A DNA stretch of 64,000 nt from CAVVFX01 sp963747535 (GTDB lineage Bacteria > Acidobacteriota > Terriglobia > Bryobacterales > Bryobacteraceae). Where the stretch lies: NCBI GenBank assembly GCA_963747535.1, contig CAVVFX010000006.1:1178001-1242000 (forward strand), written 5' to 3'. Positions 25,692 through 34,979 of the stretch are shown here, piece by piece (position 1 is the first letter of the stretch; each line of letters begins with the position of its first letter). Made by a program: the position numbers and the translations under genes. The notes below the pieces were generated by a model. The model was not told where the DNA came from, did not search any database, and saw nothing but the letters and a program-made list of their open reading frames with translations.

Positions 25692-27970
25692 GGTCCTCGT
25701 TCGAGAGATGCGTCGTATGGGGTTGCCTCTTGTGGACCGGTGCGGCCTTGCCGCTCGGAGCCTCCAGTCCGGCCTTCTGGGAAATGACCAGCTACCAGGA
25801 TTTCATCAAGGGGAAGTTGGATGCACTGTCGCTGAGCCGGGATGGCCGGCTGACGCTGGCGCCCCGGCTCGACACGGTTTTCACCTCGGGGCAACCGGTG
25901 ATCTGGAGCATTGCGCAGGCGCCCGATGGAACCATGTACGCAGCTACTGGACATCGCGGACGGGTGTACAAGGTGACGCCGTCGGGTCAGAGCGCGGTTC
26001 TGTGGACGGCCGATCAACCTGAAGTCTTCGCGGTCGCGGTGGATTCGCGTGGTGTCGTGTACGCCGGGACGTCGCCGAACGGCAAGATCTACCGCATCGA
26101 AGACGGAAAGGCGACGGAGTACTTTGCGCCTGGCGCGAAGTATATCTGGTCGTTGGCCGTGGGTCCGGACAACGCGCTCTACGCGGGGACGGGCGACGCC
26201 GGAAAGATTTATCGCGTGACCGGACAGAGCTCCGGCGAAGAGTATTATTCGACGGGACAGAGCCACATAACGAGTTTGAGCTTCGATCGCGAGGGGCATC
26301 TACTGGCGGGGAGCGAGCCGAACGGGATGTTGTTCCGGGTGTCCTCGAAGGATAAGGCGTTCGTCCTTTACAATGCGAGCTTGCCGGAGATTCGCGCGGT
26401 TGCGCAGGCGTCCGACGGCAGTGTCTACGCGGTCGGAATGGGCGGCTCGGCGAACCGGCGTCTGCAGCAGATGAACCAGGGACTGCAGGGCGGGGCAGGC
26501 GCGGGAGGAATGCCCACGTTCAGTACGTCGATCACGGTGACCGCAGATGCGGCGGGCACTCAAGCGGGCGACCTCAAGCCGCCTGATCCCAAGCCGGGCC
26601 CGGCCACCGCCGCGGCAACCCCGGCTGTGACTGCGACAGCGACCACCATGCCGGCCGGTGCGGTGGAAGTGAGCGGCATCGAGAAGTCGGCGATTTACAA
26701 GATTCATCCCGATAACACCGTGGAGACCCTGTGGTCCTCCAAGGAAGAGAACGTGTACGACCTGCTTCCCACGGGAAATCAGATCGTCTTTTCGACGGAC
26801 GCCAACGGGCGTATTTACCGTCTGTCGCCGGACCGTCGTTTGACGCTGCTTCTGCAGACCAACGAAGGCGCCGCGACGCGGCTGTTACCATCCGGTGGAG
26901 GGATGCTCGCAGCCACCGGGAACCTGGGACGCATCTACCGTCTGGAATCGGAGTCAGCGGCTACGGGGTCGTACGAGTCACCGGTTTATGACGCGGGAGC
27001 GGCGGCACGTTGGGGCCGGCTTCATTGGACCGGCGACACGGTAGGAGGCAGCGTCGCTTTCCGGACGCGCACGGGTAACAATTTGCGGCCCGACCAGACT
27101 TGGAGCGACTGGTCGGCGCCCATTCAAAGCAATGATGCGCAGATCACCAGTCCAAATGCGCGTTATGTGCAGTGGCGCGCTGAGTTGACCCGTACGGGCG
27201 GGAATACTCCGTCGATCGAGAACGTGAGTGTTGCGTACCTGATACAGAATTCTCCTCCGCTGGTGAAATCGATCACGGCGCTGATGCAGGTTTCATCGAC
27301 TGCTGCGAAGTCGACCGGGACCAGCAGTGCCGGATCGTCGGCGGCGTACAGCATAAGTGTGACGGACACCGGCGATGCCGGTCCGTCGACGTCCACGGGC
27401 ACGCCGACGCAGACGCTTTCACGGGCGGCGAATCAGCAATTGACGCTCTCGTGGCAGGCCGAGGACCCGGATGGCGACCGCCTGGTGTACGCAATCTACT
27501 TTCGCGGCGAGGGCGAGCGTGACTGGAAACTGCTGAAGGCGAATGTGCGCGAATCCAACTACTCGATGGATGGCGACACCCTGGCCGATGGCCGCTATTT
27601 CTTCCGTGTGGTGGCGTCGGATCGCGAGTCGAATCCGCCCGATTCCGCGCGGGAGGCGGAACTGATCAGTTCGCCGGTTCTGATCGACAACACGCCGCCG
27701 GCGATTGCGGTCACGTCGCAGGAATTGAAGAACGGCGTGCTGGACGTGGTATTCTCGGGCACGGACGCGGCGTCGGCATTGCGGCGCTGCGAATATTCAC
27801 TGGATGCCGGCGCATGGGCGCCTATGCAGTCGGAAGATGGCGTCATCGATTCACCGATGGAGAGGTTTCATTTGCACTTGGAGAACGTAGTCGCGGGCGA
27901 GCATGTGCTGGTGCTCCGCGTAGTAGACAGCGGAAATAATGCAGGGCTGAAGAAACTGGTTCTGCGATGA
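25688..27970 (+). CDS. Secreted beta-propeller protein
   Basis: This 760-residue protein has a signal peptide (VVWGCLLWTGAALPLGASS) and repeated propeller-blade units: MYAATGHRGRVYKVTPSG, VYAGTSPNGKIYRIEDGK, LYAGTGDAGKIYRVTG and LLAGSEPNGMLFRVSSKD. A Pro/Thr/Ala-rich linker lies near residues 290-330, then two more blades, then fibronectin-like segments (LTLSWQAEDPDGDRLVYAIY and VLIDNTPPAIAVT) to the C terminus. It probably binds rather than catalyses. The start GTG overlaps the S55 peptidase stop and its stop overlaps the pseudouridine synthase ATG, so all three are likely translated from one message. Confidence 0.8.
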   Translation: MRSSFERCVVWGCLLWTGAALPLGASSPAFWEMTSYQDFIKGKLDALSLSRDGRLTLAPRLDTVFTSGQPVIWSIAQAPDGTMYAATGHRGRVYKVTPSGQSAVLWTADQPEVFAVAVDSRGVVYAGTSPNGKIYRIEDGKATEYFAPGAKYIWSLAVGPDNALYAGTGDAGKIYRVTGQSSGEEYYSTGQSHITSLSFDREGHLLAGSEPNGMLFRVSSKDKAFVLYNASLPEIRAVAQASDGSVYAVGMGGSANRRLQQMNQGLQGGAGAGGMPTFSTSITVTADAAGTQAGDLKPPDPKPGPATAAATPAVTATATTMPAGAVEVSGIEKSAIYKIHPDNTVETLWSSKEENVYDLLPTGNQIVFSTDANGRIYRLSPDRRLTLLLQTNEGAATRLLPSGGGMLAATGNLGRIYRLESESAATGSYESPVYDAGAAARWGRLHWTGDTVGGSVAFRTRTGNNLRPDQTWSDWSAPIQSNDAQITSPNARYVQWRAELTRTGGNTPSIENVSVAYLIQNSPPLVKSITALMQVSSTAAKSTGTSSAGSSAAYSISVTDTGDAGPSTSTGTPTQTLSRAANQQLTLSWQAEDPDGDRLVYAIYFRGEGERDWKLLKANVRESNYSMDGDTLADGRYFFRVVASDRESNPPDSAREAELISSPVLIDNTPPAIAVTSQELKNGVLDVVFSGTDAASALRRCEYSLDAGAWAPMQSEDGVIDSPMERFHLHLENVVAGEHVLVLRVVDSGNNAGLKKLVLR

Positions 27971-29691
27971 AGAGCGATAAGCCTCGCTGGACCAAGAGCG
28001 ACAAGCCTTACGGGAACAGGCCCCAGCGGCCCAAGCCGAATTCGGTGAAACGGGATGCGTCGCGCGCGCCTGGCTTCAAACGGCCGGATGATCGTGGTGT
28101 GGGTCGGCCCCCAGGGGTCGGTCGGCCGGATGATCGCCGTCCGGATCGGGGTCCGTCGCGCGGAGCAGGATTTGGGCGTCGTGATGATCGCGGTCCGAGT
28201 CGTCCAGACGATCGGGGCACTGATCGGGGTCCATCGCGTGGCGCAGGGTTTCCGCGTCGTGACGACCGCAGCCCGGGACGGCCGGATAATCGAGGAGCAG
28301 AACGCGGACCGGATCGAGGTCCATCGCGGGGCGCAGGGTTTCCGCGTCGTGACGATCGCAACGCGGGACGGCCGGATAACCGTGGAGCAGATCGCGGACC
28401 GGATCGCGGTCCATCGCGTGGCGCGGGATTCGTGCGTCGTGACGATCGGGGTGCGGGACGGCCGGATAACCGTGGAGCGGATCGGGGTCCAGATCGCGGT
28501 CCATCGCGGGGCGCAGGATTCGTGCGTCGTGACGATCGGGGTGCGGGACGGCCGGATAACCGCGGAGCGGATCGGGGTCCAGATCGAGGTCCGTCGCGTG
28601 GCGCAGGGTTTCCTCGGCGTGACGATCGCGGTGCGGGACGGCCGGATGACCGCGGAGCGGATCGGGGTCCAGATCGAGGTCCGTCGCGTGGCGCAGGGTT
28701 TCCTCGGCGTGACGATCGCGGTGCGGGACGGCCGGATGACCGCGGAGCAGATCGGGGTCCCGATCGAGGTCCGTCGCGTGGCGCAGGGTTTCCTCGGCGT
28801 GACGATCGCGGTGCGGGACGGCCGGATGACCGCGGAGCAGATCGCAGACCGGATCGGGGACCATCGCGCGGCGCAGGGTTTCCTCGTCGTGACGACCGCG
28901 ACCAACCTCGCAAGGTCGAGCGTGTTGAACCTGACGCGGCCAAACCCCGGACATCGCGTCCCGAGAAGACGCTGGAAAGGGTTCTGTCGAAAGCCGGGCT
29001 GGCGTCGCGCACCACTGCTAGAAGTTGGATCCATGAGCGCCGCGTCGAGGTGAACGGCAAGGTCGTCGAAAACCCTGATGAATGGATTAATTTTAAAGGC
29101 GATGAGATTACGGTCGACGGACGGCCGTTATCGGCTGAGAAAAAGATTTATCTGCTTCTGTATAAGCCCAAAGGGTTCGTGACTACGGCCAAAGATCCCG
29201 ATGGCCGCCCCACGGTCTACGACCTGATCAAGGACGTGAAGACGTGGATAGCCCCGGTCGGGCGGCTCGACCTGGACACCACCGGGCTGTTGATTCTCAC
29301 CAACGACACGCAACTGGCCGAGCGTTTAACCAATCCGGATCATAAGGTCCCGAAGACGTATCAGTTGAAAGTCAAAGGGATGTTGACGGAGGAACAGCTC
29401 ACTCAACTCCGCAACGGACCCGAATTGAACGATGGACCAACCAAGCCGGCAGTCGTCAACCGTCTGCGGAATTCCGAAAAATACTCCTTTCTCGAGATGA
29501 CCATCACGGAGGGCCGCAACCGGCAGGTGCGGAGGATGATCGAGGCGATCGGGTCCAAAGTCATGAAGTTGACTCGGGTCGCCATCGGGCCGATCCGAAT
29601 CGACGATTTGCAGATCGGGATGCATCGGGAATTAACAGCGGACGAACTGGCGCTGCTCGAAAAAGCAGCGGGACCTAAAATCGCGGATTAA
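27967..29691 (+). CDS. RluB/RsuA-type pseudouridine synthase with long repeat domain
   Basis: This 574-residue protein has an ordinary RluB/RsuA C-terminal half: an S4 RNA-binding domain (LERVLSKAGLASRTTARSWI, near residue 337) and a pseudouridine synthase domain with the catalytic-Asp motif VGRLDLDTTGLLILTND and YQLKVKGMLT. These enzymes change uridine to pseudouridine in 23S or 16S rRNA. The first 330 residues, however, are highly charged: nine copies of RGPSRGAGF within an approximately 30-residue unit rich in Arg, Asp and Gly. Family members usually have a short or simple basic tail here. The extension resembles disordered RG-rich RNA-binding regions. ATG overlaps the previous stop (ATGA). 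Confidence 0.9.
   Translation: MKSDKPRWTKSDKPYGNRPQRPKPNSVKRDASRAPGFKRPDDRGVGRPPGVGRPDDRRPDRGPSRGAGFGRRDDRGPSRPDDRGTDRGPSRGAGFPRRDDRSPGRPDNRGAERGPDRGPSRGAGFPRRDDRNAGRPDNRGADRGPDRGPSRGAGFVRRDDRGAGRPDNRGADRGPDRGPSRGAGFVRRDDRGAGRPDNRGADRGPDRGPSRGAGFPRRDDRGAGRPDDRGADRGPDRGPSRGAGFPRRDDRGAGRPDDRGADRGPDRGPSRGAGFPRRDDRGAGRPDDRGADRRPDRGPSRGAGFPRRDDRDQPRKVERVEPDAAKPRTSRPEKTLERVLSKAGLASRTTARSWIHERRVEVNGKVVENPDEWINFKGDEITVDGRPLSAEKKIYLLLYKPKGFVTTAKDPDGRPTVYDLIKDVKTWIAPVGRLDLDTTGLLILTNDTQLAERLTNPDHKVPKTYQLKVKGMLTEEQLTQLRNGPELNDGPTKPAVVNRLRNSEKYSFLEMTITEGRNRQVRRMIEAIGSKVMKLTRVAIGPIRIDDLQIGMHRELTADELALLEKAAGPKIAD
28131..28905 (+). repeat. 90-bp tandem repeat inside the pseudouridine synthase gene
   Basis: Units of 90 bases encode the 30-residue R/D/G-rich repeat; for example GTGCGGGACGGCCGGATAAC starts at 28451 and 28541, and its GGATGAC variant recurs at 28631, 28721 and 28811. 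The first copies are shorter and more diverged. Because every base of the unit avoids stops, five of the six frames stay open across the region. Confidence 0.85.
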
Positions 29692-29756
29692 CATCGGTTT
29701 TTCGTAACCCGGACTTTAGCCGGTGGCTTGCGCGCCAGACTTCTGTATGCCCTTAG

Positions 29757-29905
29757 AGCAGGCTACTGAAAAAGTCCGGAAACCGCTTGCTTACGCGCGC
29801 GGCTCAGAAAACGCGGTGTTAATAAAATGCGGTGTTAATACGGAACGACTTACTGAGCCGCGACCGTGAAGGAGCGGTGGCGGACGGCTTTTTTCAGCAG
29901 CCTGT
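29757..29905. repeat. Large inverted-repeat element after the pseudouridine synthase gene
   Basis: The outer arms AGCAGGCTACTGAAAAAGTCC (29757-29777) and GGACGGCTTTTTTCAGCAGCC (29882-29902) are complementary with a few mismatches and a small bulge. Inside are GCGGTGTTAATA twice and the unit TGAGCCGCGACCGTGAAGGA (29854-29873), which recurs at 32891-32920 and 59306-59364. The T6 run at 29889-29894 may also act as a terminator for the upstream genes. The 250-base gap (29692-29941) holds nothing else I recognise. Confidence 0.6.
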
Positions 29906-29941
29906 AGAGACTAATGCTCGTGTTACGTGGATAATAAATAA

Positions 29942-32863
29942 TTGCGGCGGAAATTCAGCCCGATTCTTGTCTTCCTGCTGTCCGGTCCGGCACTGGTCGG
30001 ACAGACTGCCTCGCTTGCCGGGCGGGTGAGCGACGAATCCGGCGCGATTGTGCAGGCCGCAACCGTCACCTTGTCGGACTCCAGGAACGCGCAAAAAGCG
30101 GTGTCGCGTGCGGACGGGAGCTACTCCTTCTCACGGCTCACGCCCGGAGATTACACGATTAGCGCATCGGCGCCGCAAATGGCACTTCCCAAGCCGGTGA
30201 AGCTCTCACTACGGCCGGGCACGAATTCGTTCGACGTCCAGCTGAAGGTTGTGGCGTCCGCGCAGCAGGTTACGGTACAGGAAAATTCGGGACCTGCGGT
30301 CAGCACCGAGGCGTCGAATAATGCGAGTGCCATGGTGATTCGGGGGGACGATCTGCAGGCGCTCTCCGACGATCCGGAAGATCTCGCGGCCGATCTGCAG
30401 GCGCTTGCCGGCCCGTCCGCGGGTCCCAGCGGTGGCTCGGTCTTCGTGGATGGTTTCAGCGGAGGTCAGCTTCCGCCCAAGGAATCGATTCGCGAGATCC
30501 GGATCAACCAGAATCCCTTCTCGCCAGAGTATGACAAGCTTGGCTACGGCAGGATCGAGATCTTCACCAAGCCCGGCACCGATTATCTGCATGGCTTGCT
30601 GGGTTACAACCTGGGAAACGCCGTGTGGAACGGACGCAATCCGTATGCTGCGCAAAAGGCGCCGTTCCTGCTGAACGAGTTTGAGAACAATGTCAGCGGT
30701 CCGTTGAATCAGCGTGCCTCCTTTACTCTCGACCTCGAACGGCATATGGTGGACAACGGCTCGGTCACCAACGCCGTGGTGCTCAACCCGCAATCGCTGG
30801 CGCCAACTCCGTTCACCAGCGTCCTGACTACGCAGCAGCGGAGATGGCGCGTCGGTCCGCACATCGACTACCGGCTGAACGATAACAACACGCTTTCGCT
30901 GCGGTATGTTTTCACAGGGGCGGACATCCGGGATGCCGGAATCGGCGGGTTCGACCTGATCTCGCGGGGTTACCATTTTGCGTGGGAGTACAACACGGTG
31001 CAGATCGCCGAGACTGCAATTCACGGCAGCAGCGTTAACGAGACTCGTTTTCAGTACTACCGCACGAGCAACCAGACCACAGCCAATACCATCGCGCCCG
31101 AGATTCAGGTGTCGGGTTCGTTCAATGGAGGTGGGGCAAACACGGCGAACGGCCACGACACACAGAACAGCTTCGAGCTGCAGAACTACACTTCGGTGTT
31201 GCACGGAAAACATAGCTGGCGATTCGGTGTCAGGTTGCGAGGCCAGACGGAAAACAGCTTTGCGCCGGTGAATTACAACGGAACGTTCACGTTCAGCGGA
31301 GCTAATGCGCCGGAGTTGTCAGCGAACAATCAGCCGGTGCTGAACGCGGCAGGCCAGCCCGTGATGATTCAGATCTCATCGATCGAACAATACCGCCGCA
31401 CGCTGCTGTTCGAGGGTCTGCCTCCGTCCCTGATTCGCGCGCTGGGCGGTGGGGCTTCGCAGTTTACCATCAACGCGGGGAACCCCGAGACCTCAGTCCA
31501 CCAGATGGACGCGGGGGCGTTTGTAGGCGACGACTGGCGATTGCGACCTAACTTTACTCTCAGCCTGGGTCTACGGTACGAAGCGCAGACGAATATTCAC
31601 GACCACGCCGATATCGCGCCGCGCCTCGCGTTGGCATGGGCGCCGGGCTCGACCGCAAACAAGACCGCGAAGACCGTGATACGTGCCGGGTCCGGCATTT
31701 TTTATGATCGCTTCGCGTTGGCCAACACGCTGGCCGCCGCTCGATATAACGGCATCGTGCAGCAGCAGTATGTCTTCATCAATCCCGACACTTTCCCGAA
31801 TGCGCCGCCTCTGATTTCATCGGGTGTGAATCCGTCGAGCCAGGCAATTCAGGAAGTCGATGCGCATCTTCGCGCGCCCTACATCATACAGTCGGCCGCG
31901 ACGCTGGAGCGGCAGCTTTCCGCGGGCAGCACCGTAGCCATTACCTACACCAATTCGCACGGTGTGCACGTTCTGCGTTCGGAGGACATCAACGCTCCGC
32001 TGCCGGGAACTTACAGCCTGGCGAATCCCAACAGCGGCGTCTATCCTTACGGATCAAGCGGCCCGATCGATCTGATGACCTCGTCAGGGCTGTATAACCA
32101 GAACCAGATGATCGTCAACATCAACTCGAAAGTGTCTTCAGGATTGTCGTTATTCGGCTATTACGTGTTTAATCACGCGTTAAGCAATACGGACGGGCTG
32201 ACTACTTTTCCGGCCAACCCTTATAACTTCTCCGGCGAGTATGGTCCGGCGTCCACCGACATCCATCATCGATTTATATTGGCGGGGACTATCAAGACAC
32301 GGTGGCTGATCCAGCTGAATCCTTATCTCACGATGCAGAGTGGGACTCCCTTCAACATCACCGCCGGACAGGACCTGTTTGGGACTACGCTCTTCAACGC
32401 CCGTCCCGGCATCGCTACCGATCCAAACCGGCCCGGGTTGATCGAGACACCCTATGGACTGCTCGATCCCAATCCCATCGCCGGCGAGGAGATTCTAGGC
32501 AGAAATGCCGGCCGTGGACCCTGGATGGTTTCGCTGAATCTGCGGATGAGTAAGACGTGGGACTTCGGGCCGGATGCTACCCCGGGTGAGGCCGTTTCCG
32601 CGCCTGAGGCCAAAGGGCAGTCTGGTTCGGGCCCGCTGCACGGCATATTCTCGCCGCCGCCGATCGTTCACCGGTATCGCATCGCGGTAGGGGTGTCGGC
32701 CCGCAATCTGCTGAATCACACCAATCCCGGACCGATTATCGGTAGTATTGCATCACCTTTGTTTGGGCAGGCGAATCAGCCATACGGGCAGGTGAATGGC
32801 GAAGGATTCTCCGAGAGCGCCAGCAACCGCCGGCTGGAGCTACAAGTGAAGTTCATGTTTTAA
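29942..32863 (+). CDS. TonB-dependent receptor, Oar-like
   Basis: This 973-residue outer-membrane protein begins with a signal peptide (FSPILVFLLSGPALVGQ) and a carboxypeptidase-regulatory-like domain (SLAGRVSDESGAIVQAATV to about residue 100). A plug-like segment follows with GGSVFVDGFSGGQLPPKESI and then a long beta-barrel ending RRLELQVKFMF, with the aromatic last residue typical of outer-membrane barrels. No TonB box was identified with certainty. Such Oar-like receptors are numerous in Solibacter and probably import oligosaccharides or peptides. The apparent start is a TTG at 29942; no ATG lies close and in frame. It stands alone between repeat elements. Confidence 0.88.
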   Translation: MRRKFSPILVFLLSGPALVGQTASLAGRVSDESGAIVQAATVTLSDSRNAQKAVSRADGSYSFSRLTPGDYTISASAPQMALPKPVKLSLRPGTNSFDVQLKVVASAQQVTVQENSGPAVSTEASNNASAMVIRGDDLQALSDDPEDLAADLQALAGPSAGPSGGSVFVDGFSGGQLPPKESIREIRINQNPFSPEYDKLGYGRIEIFTKPGTDYLHGLLGYNLGNAVWNGRNPYAAQKAPFLLNEFENNVSGPLNQRASFTLDLERHMVDNGSVTNAVVLNPQSLAPTPFTSVLTTQQRRWRVGPHIDYRLNDNNTLSLRYVFTGADIRDAGIGGFDLISRGYHFAWEYNTVQIAETAIHGSSVNETRFQYYRTSNQTTANTIAPEIQVSGSFNGGGANTANGHDTQNSFELQNYTSVLHGKHSWRFGVRLRGQTENSFAPVNYNGTFTFSGANAPELSANNQPVLNAAGQPVMIQISSIEQYRRTLLFEGLPPSLIRALGGGASQFTINAGNPETSVHQMDAGAFVGDDWRLRPNFTLSLGLRYEAQTNIHDHADIAPRLALAWAPGSTANKTAKTVIRAGSGIFYDRFALANTLAAARYNGIVQQQYVFINPDTFPNAPPLISSGVNPSSQAIQEVDAHLRAPYIIQSAATLERQLSAGSTVAITYTNSHGVHVLRSEDINAPLPGTYSLANPNSGVYPYGSSGPIDLMTSSGLYNQNQMIVNINSKVSSGLSLFGYYVFNHALSNTDGLTTFPANPYNFSGEYGPASTDIHHRFILAGTIKTRWLIQLNPYLTMQSGTPFNITAGQDLFGTTLFNARPGIATDPNRPGLIETPYGLLDPNPIAGEEILGRNAGRGPWMVSLNLRMSKTWDFGPDATPGEAVSAPEAKGQSGSGPLHGIFSPPPIVHRYRIAVGVSARNLLNHTNPGPIIGSIASPLFGQANQPYGQVNGEGFSESASNRRLELQVKFMF

Positions 32864-32890
32864 ACACGGCGTCGCTAAAGTTTGCGCGCC

Positions 32891-32920
32891 AACCGCTCCC
32901 TCACGGTCACGGCTCAGTAG
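32891..32920 (-). repeat. GAGCCGCGACCGT family repeat, inverted copy
   Basis: On the minus strand this reads CTACTGAGCCGTGACCGTGA followed by GGGAGCGGTT. It matches 29851-29880 at nearly every base. It sits 27 bases after the receptor gene, between two convergent genes. Confidence 0.65.
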
Positions 32921-32999
32921 GATGAGTTCCATCGCGGACCGATTTCGACTCGGCACAACCGTACGGCCCGTCCGCGCTGCAGCCGTCGGCAAGCAAGCT

Positions 33000-34904
33000 C
33001 TACTGAATGTTGATGGTGATAGTGTTCGTTACCGTGTTGGTGGTCTGGCCGTCCACGGTCAACGTTACGCTGCTTACACCGGCACCGCTCAGGCTGGGAT
33101 TCAGCAAGACGTTCACCTGGTCCAGTCCGGTGAAGTTGGGAGACGGGCCGGCGTAGAGGACCTGCTGGTTCATCCCGTTCACGCTCACGGACACGTTGGA
33201 GAGTGAACTGCGATTGCGGATACCGGTACCGTAGAAACTCACGTAAACCGGTGCGGATGCGCTGAGCGAAACCGGCACGGACGAACATCCGGAGTCTCCG
33301 CACTGGTATACCGGTACGGCGGTTTGCATCTGCGGATTGCCTGCTTGCGTTTGGATGGCTGTGGCTGCCGCTGTTCCGGTCCCGGACCCATCGACGCTGA
33401 AGAGAGCGGGGGCGACGGATTGCACCACGCCTGTTGCCGTCGACGTCGTGGCGCCATTGCTCACGGTGAAGGTTGCATTGCCCGCGGCCGTTCCGTCCGG
33501 AACGACGAAATTGATCTGGGTCGGAGATACGTACAGCAGCGGCGCCGGAAGTTGCACGCCGGATGCGTCGGTCACCATCAGGGACACCCCACCGAGAACG
33601 GTTGGGAGTGGTTGGGAAGGAGCCGAGGCGGTGGTTGAAGCCAGATTGATGCCGTAGATGGATGCGATGGAGTCCGCCGGGACCGTGTACTCGATCGCGG
33701 CCGCAGATTGCACCGTGACGGCCGGAATTACGCCGTAATAGCGGCCCATCCAATAAGGCAGGATGTAATCGACGCCTGCGCCTTCAATAGTGTCATTGCC
33801 GCCTCCTGCCAGTTGGAACGGATCGCGCTGCCACAGGAAGTCGGTGGTGGGACGGATCGGCACCGGAATGGGCGAGCAAGCTTCGGTAGAGCTGCAAGTT
33901 GGCACGAGCTTGCTGTCATCGATGTTGAGGTCGCGCTTGGGTCGCAACAACCACTGGTCGAGCAGAGGTCGCACCTCGGTGTCGAAATTATTCGCGCCTC
34001 GCAGCGCGTGGTCGATCATGTCGAAGAAGGGGTTCTGATGATTGGCGGTGTAGTTGCGCACGTCGACGTAAGCGCCGAGATATTGGCTACTGTTCGGGTT
34101 ATAGCGGACCAGGTTAAAGAAACTCATGTAGTCCAGATTGAACTTGAAGTAGGAGCTGTTGCTCTGAATGTCGACGAGCACACCGGCGTCAAACGGCGCA
34201 ACGAGCAACGGTGCAGAGATGGTGTCGCCGGGATTGACGTGTAGCGTGGTGCTTACGAGATCCTGCAGTTCTTCTGGGCGATCACGGAAGGTCGTCGTGA
34301 CGTCGTCATCGGGAGACCAATAAAAGTTGCCGGAAATGTAGTGTGCAATCAGGTGGGCGAGGGGCCCGATGCTGGCATGGACGCCGGGATCGTTCACGAA
34401 ATCGTACGCGGTCGTCAAACCGAAGAACACGCCGACCACCTCATCGCGCGAGGTGTTGCCGACCCAGACCCAGGGCGGGGCCTGGTTGATGGAGTTGCCG
34501 GATGCGGATTCTTCGCTCTCAATGCCTGCCGCGAATTGCCAGTTGGCGGCGAACATGCACCGGGCGAGTTGGTTATGCCCGGTGACATCGACCAGTCCCT
34601 GGATCGCCGCGATGGCGTTTTTGACATTGGTGAGCGCGGTAGGCGATTGGTCCACGGCATAGTGATATGATTCCGCGGCGAGCCACGCGCCGGACCAAAG
34701 GGCCGAATCCGCGCATCGCGTGTATCCGGTGATGGTGGTCCCCGTGGGCGATGCGTAATACGGGTCGATGATGCCGCCAAAGGGTAAATGATTGGCAGCG
34801 ATGTTCGCCTCGATCGCGAGAGCATCGGACTCGGCGGGTAGTGCGGGAAGAGCAAGAATCCCGGCGCTTGCCAGGACGGTTAGTATGACAGTTGATGGGC
34901 GCAT
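33000..34904 (-). CDS. Secreted protein with Solibacter C-terminal (TIGR03437-like) domain
   Basis: This 634-residue protein has a signal peptide (STVILTVLASAGILALPAL). Residues about 30-400 form a helical-looking region (SALWSGAWLAAESYHYAVD, LAHLIAHYISGNFYWSPDD) of unknown function, possibly an all-alpha glycosidase-like or binding fold. The C-terminal 230 residues match the domain found repeatedly in Solibacter proteins: SIASIYGINLAS, LPTVLGGVSLMVTD, LLYVSPTQINFVVPDG and the PVYVSFYGTGIRN strand. ATG 34904 begins the signal peptide; a longer reading frame from 35063 would add 53 unlikely residues. The gene is divergent from the DUF1080 gene. Confidence 0.8.
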   Translation of the reverse strand: MRPSTVILTVLASAGILALPALPAESDALAIEANIAANHLPFGGIIDPYYASPTGTTITGYTRCADSALWSGAWLAAESYHYAVDQSPTALTNVKNAIAAIQGLVDVTGHNQLARCMFAANWQFAAGIESEESASGNSINQAPPWVWVGNTSRDEVVGVFFGLTTAYDFVNDPGVHASIGPLAHLIAHYISGNFYWSPDDDVTTTFRDRPEELQDLVSTTLHVNPGDTISAPLLVAPFDAGVLVDIQSNSSYFKFNLDYMSFFNLVRYNPNSSQYLGAYVDVRNYTANHQNPFFDMIDHALRGANNFDTEVRPLLDQWLLRPKRDLNIDDSKLVPTCSSTEACSPIPVPIRPTTDFLWQRDPFQLAGGGNDTIEGAGVDYILPYWMGRYYGVIPAVTVQSAAAIEYTVPADSIASIYGINLASTTASAPSQPLPTVLGGVSLMVTDASGVQLPAPLLYVSPTQINFVVPDGTAAGNATFTVSNGATTSTATGVVQSVAPALFSVDGSGTGTAAATAIQTQAGNPQMQTAVPVYQCGDSGCSSVPVSLSASAPVYVSFYGTGIRNRSSLSNVSVSVNGMNQQVLYAGPSPNFTGLDQVNVLLNPSLSGAGVSSVTLTVDGQTTNTVTNTITINIQ

Positions 34905-34979
34905 AGATTTGGAACGGTCACAATCATTGAACCCGGATAATATGCGGCATGACTCTTCCTCCGGTATTAGACTTTCATC

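Noticed and set aside
27868..29060. Long open frames on the minus strand and in a second plus frame across the pseudouridine synthase repeats
   Set aside because: They exist because the 90-base unit lacks stops in most frames; their translations are monotonous and they have no ribosome binding site or domain.
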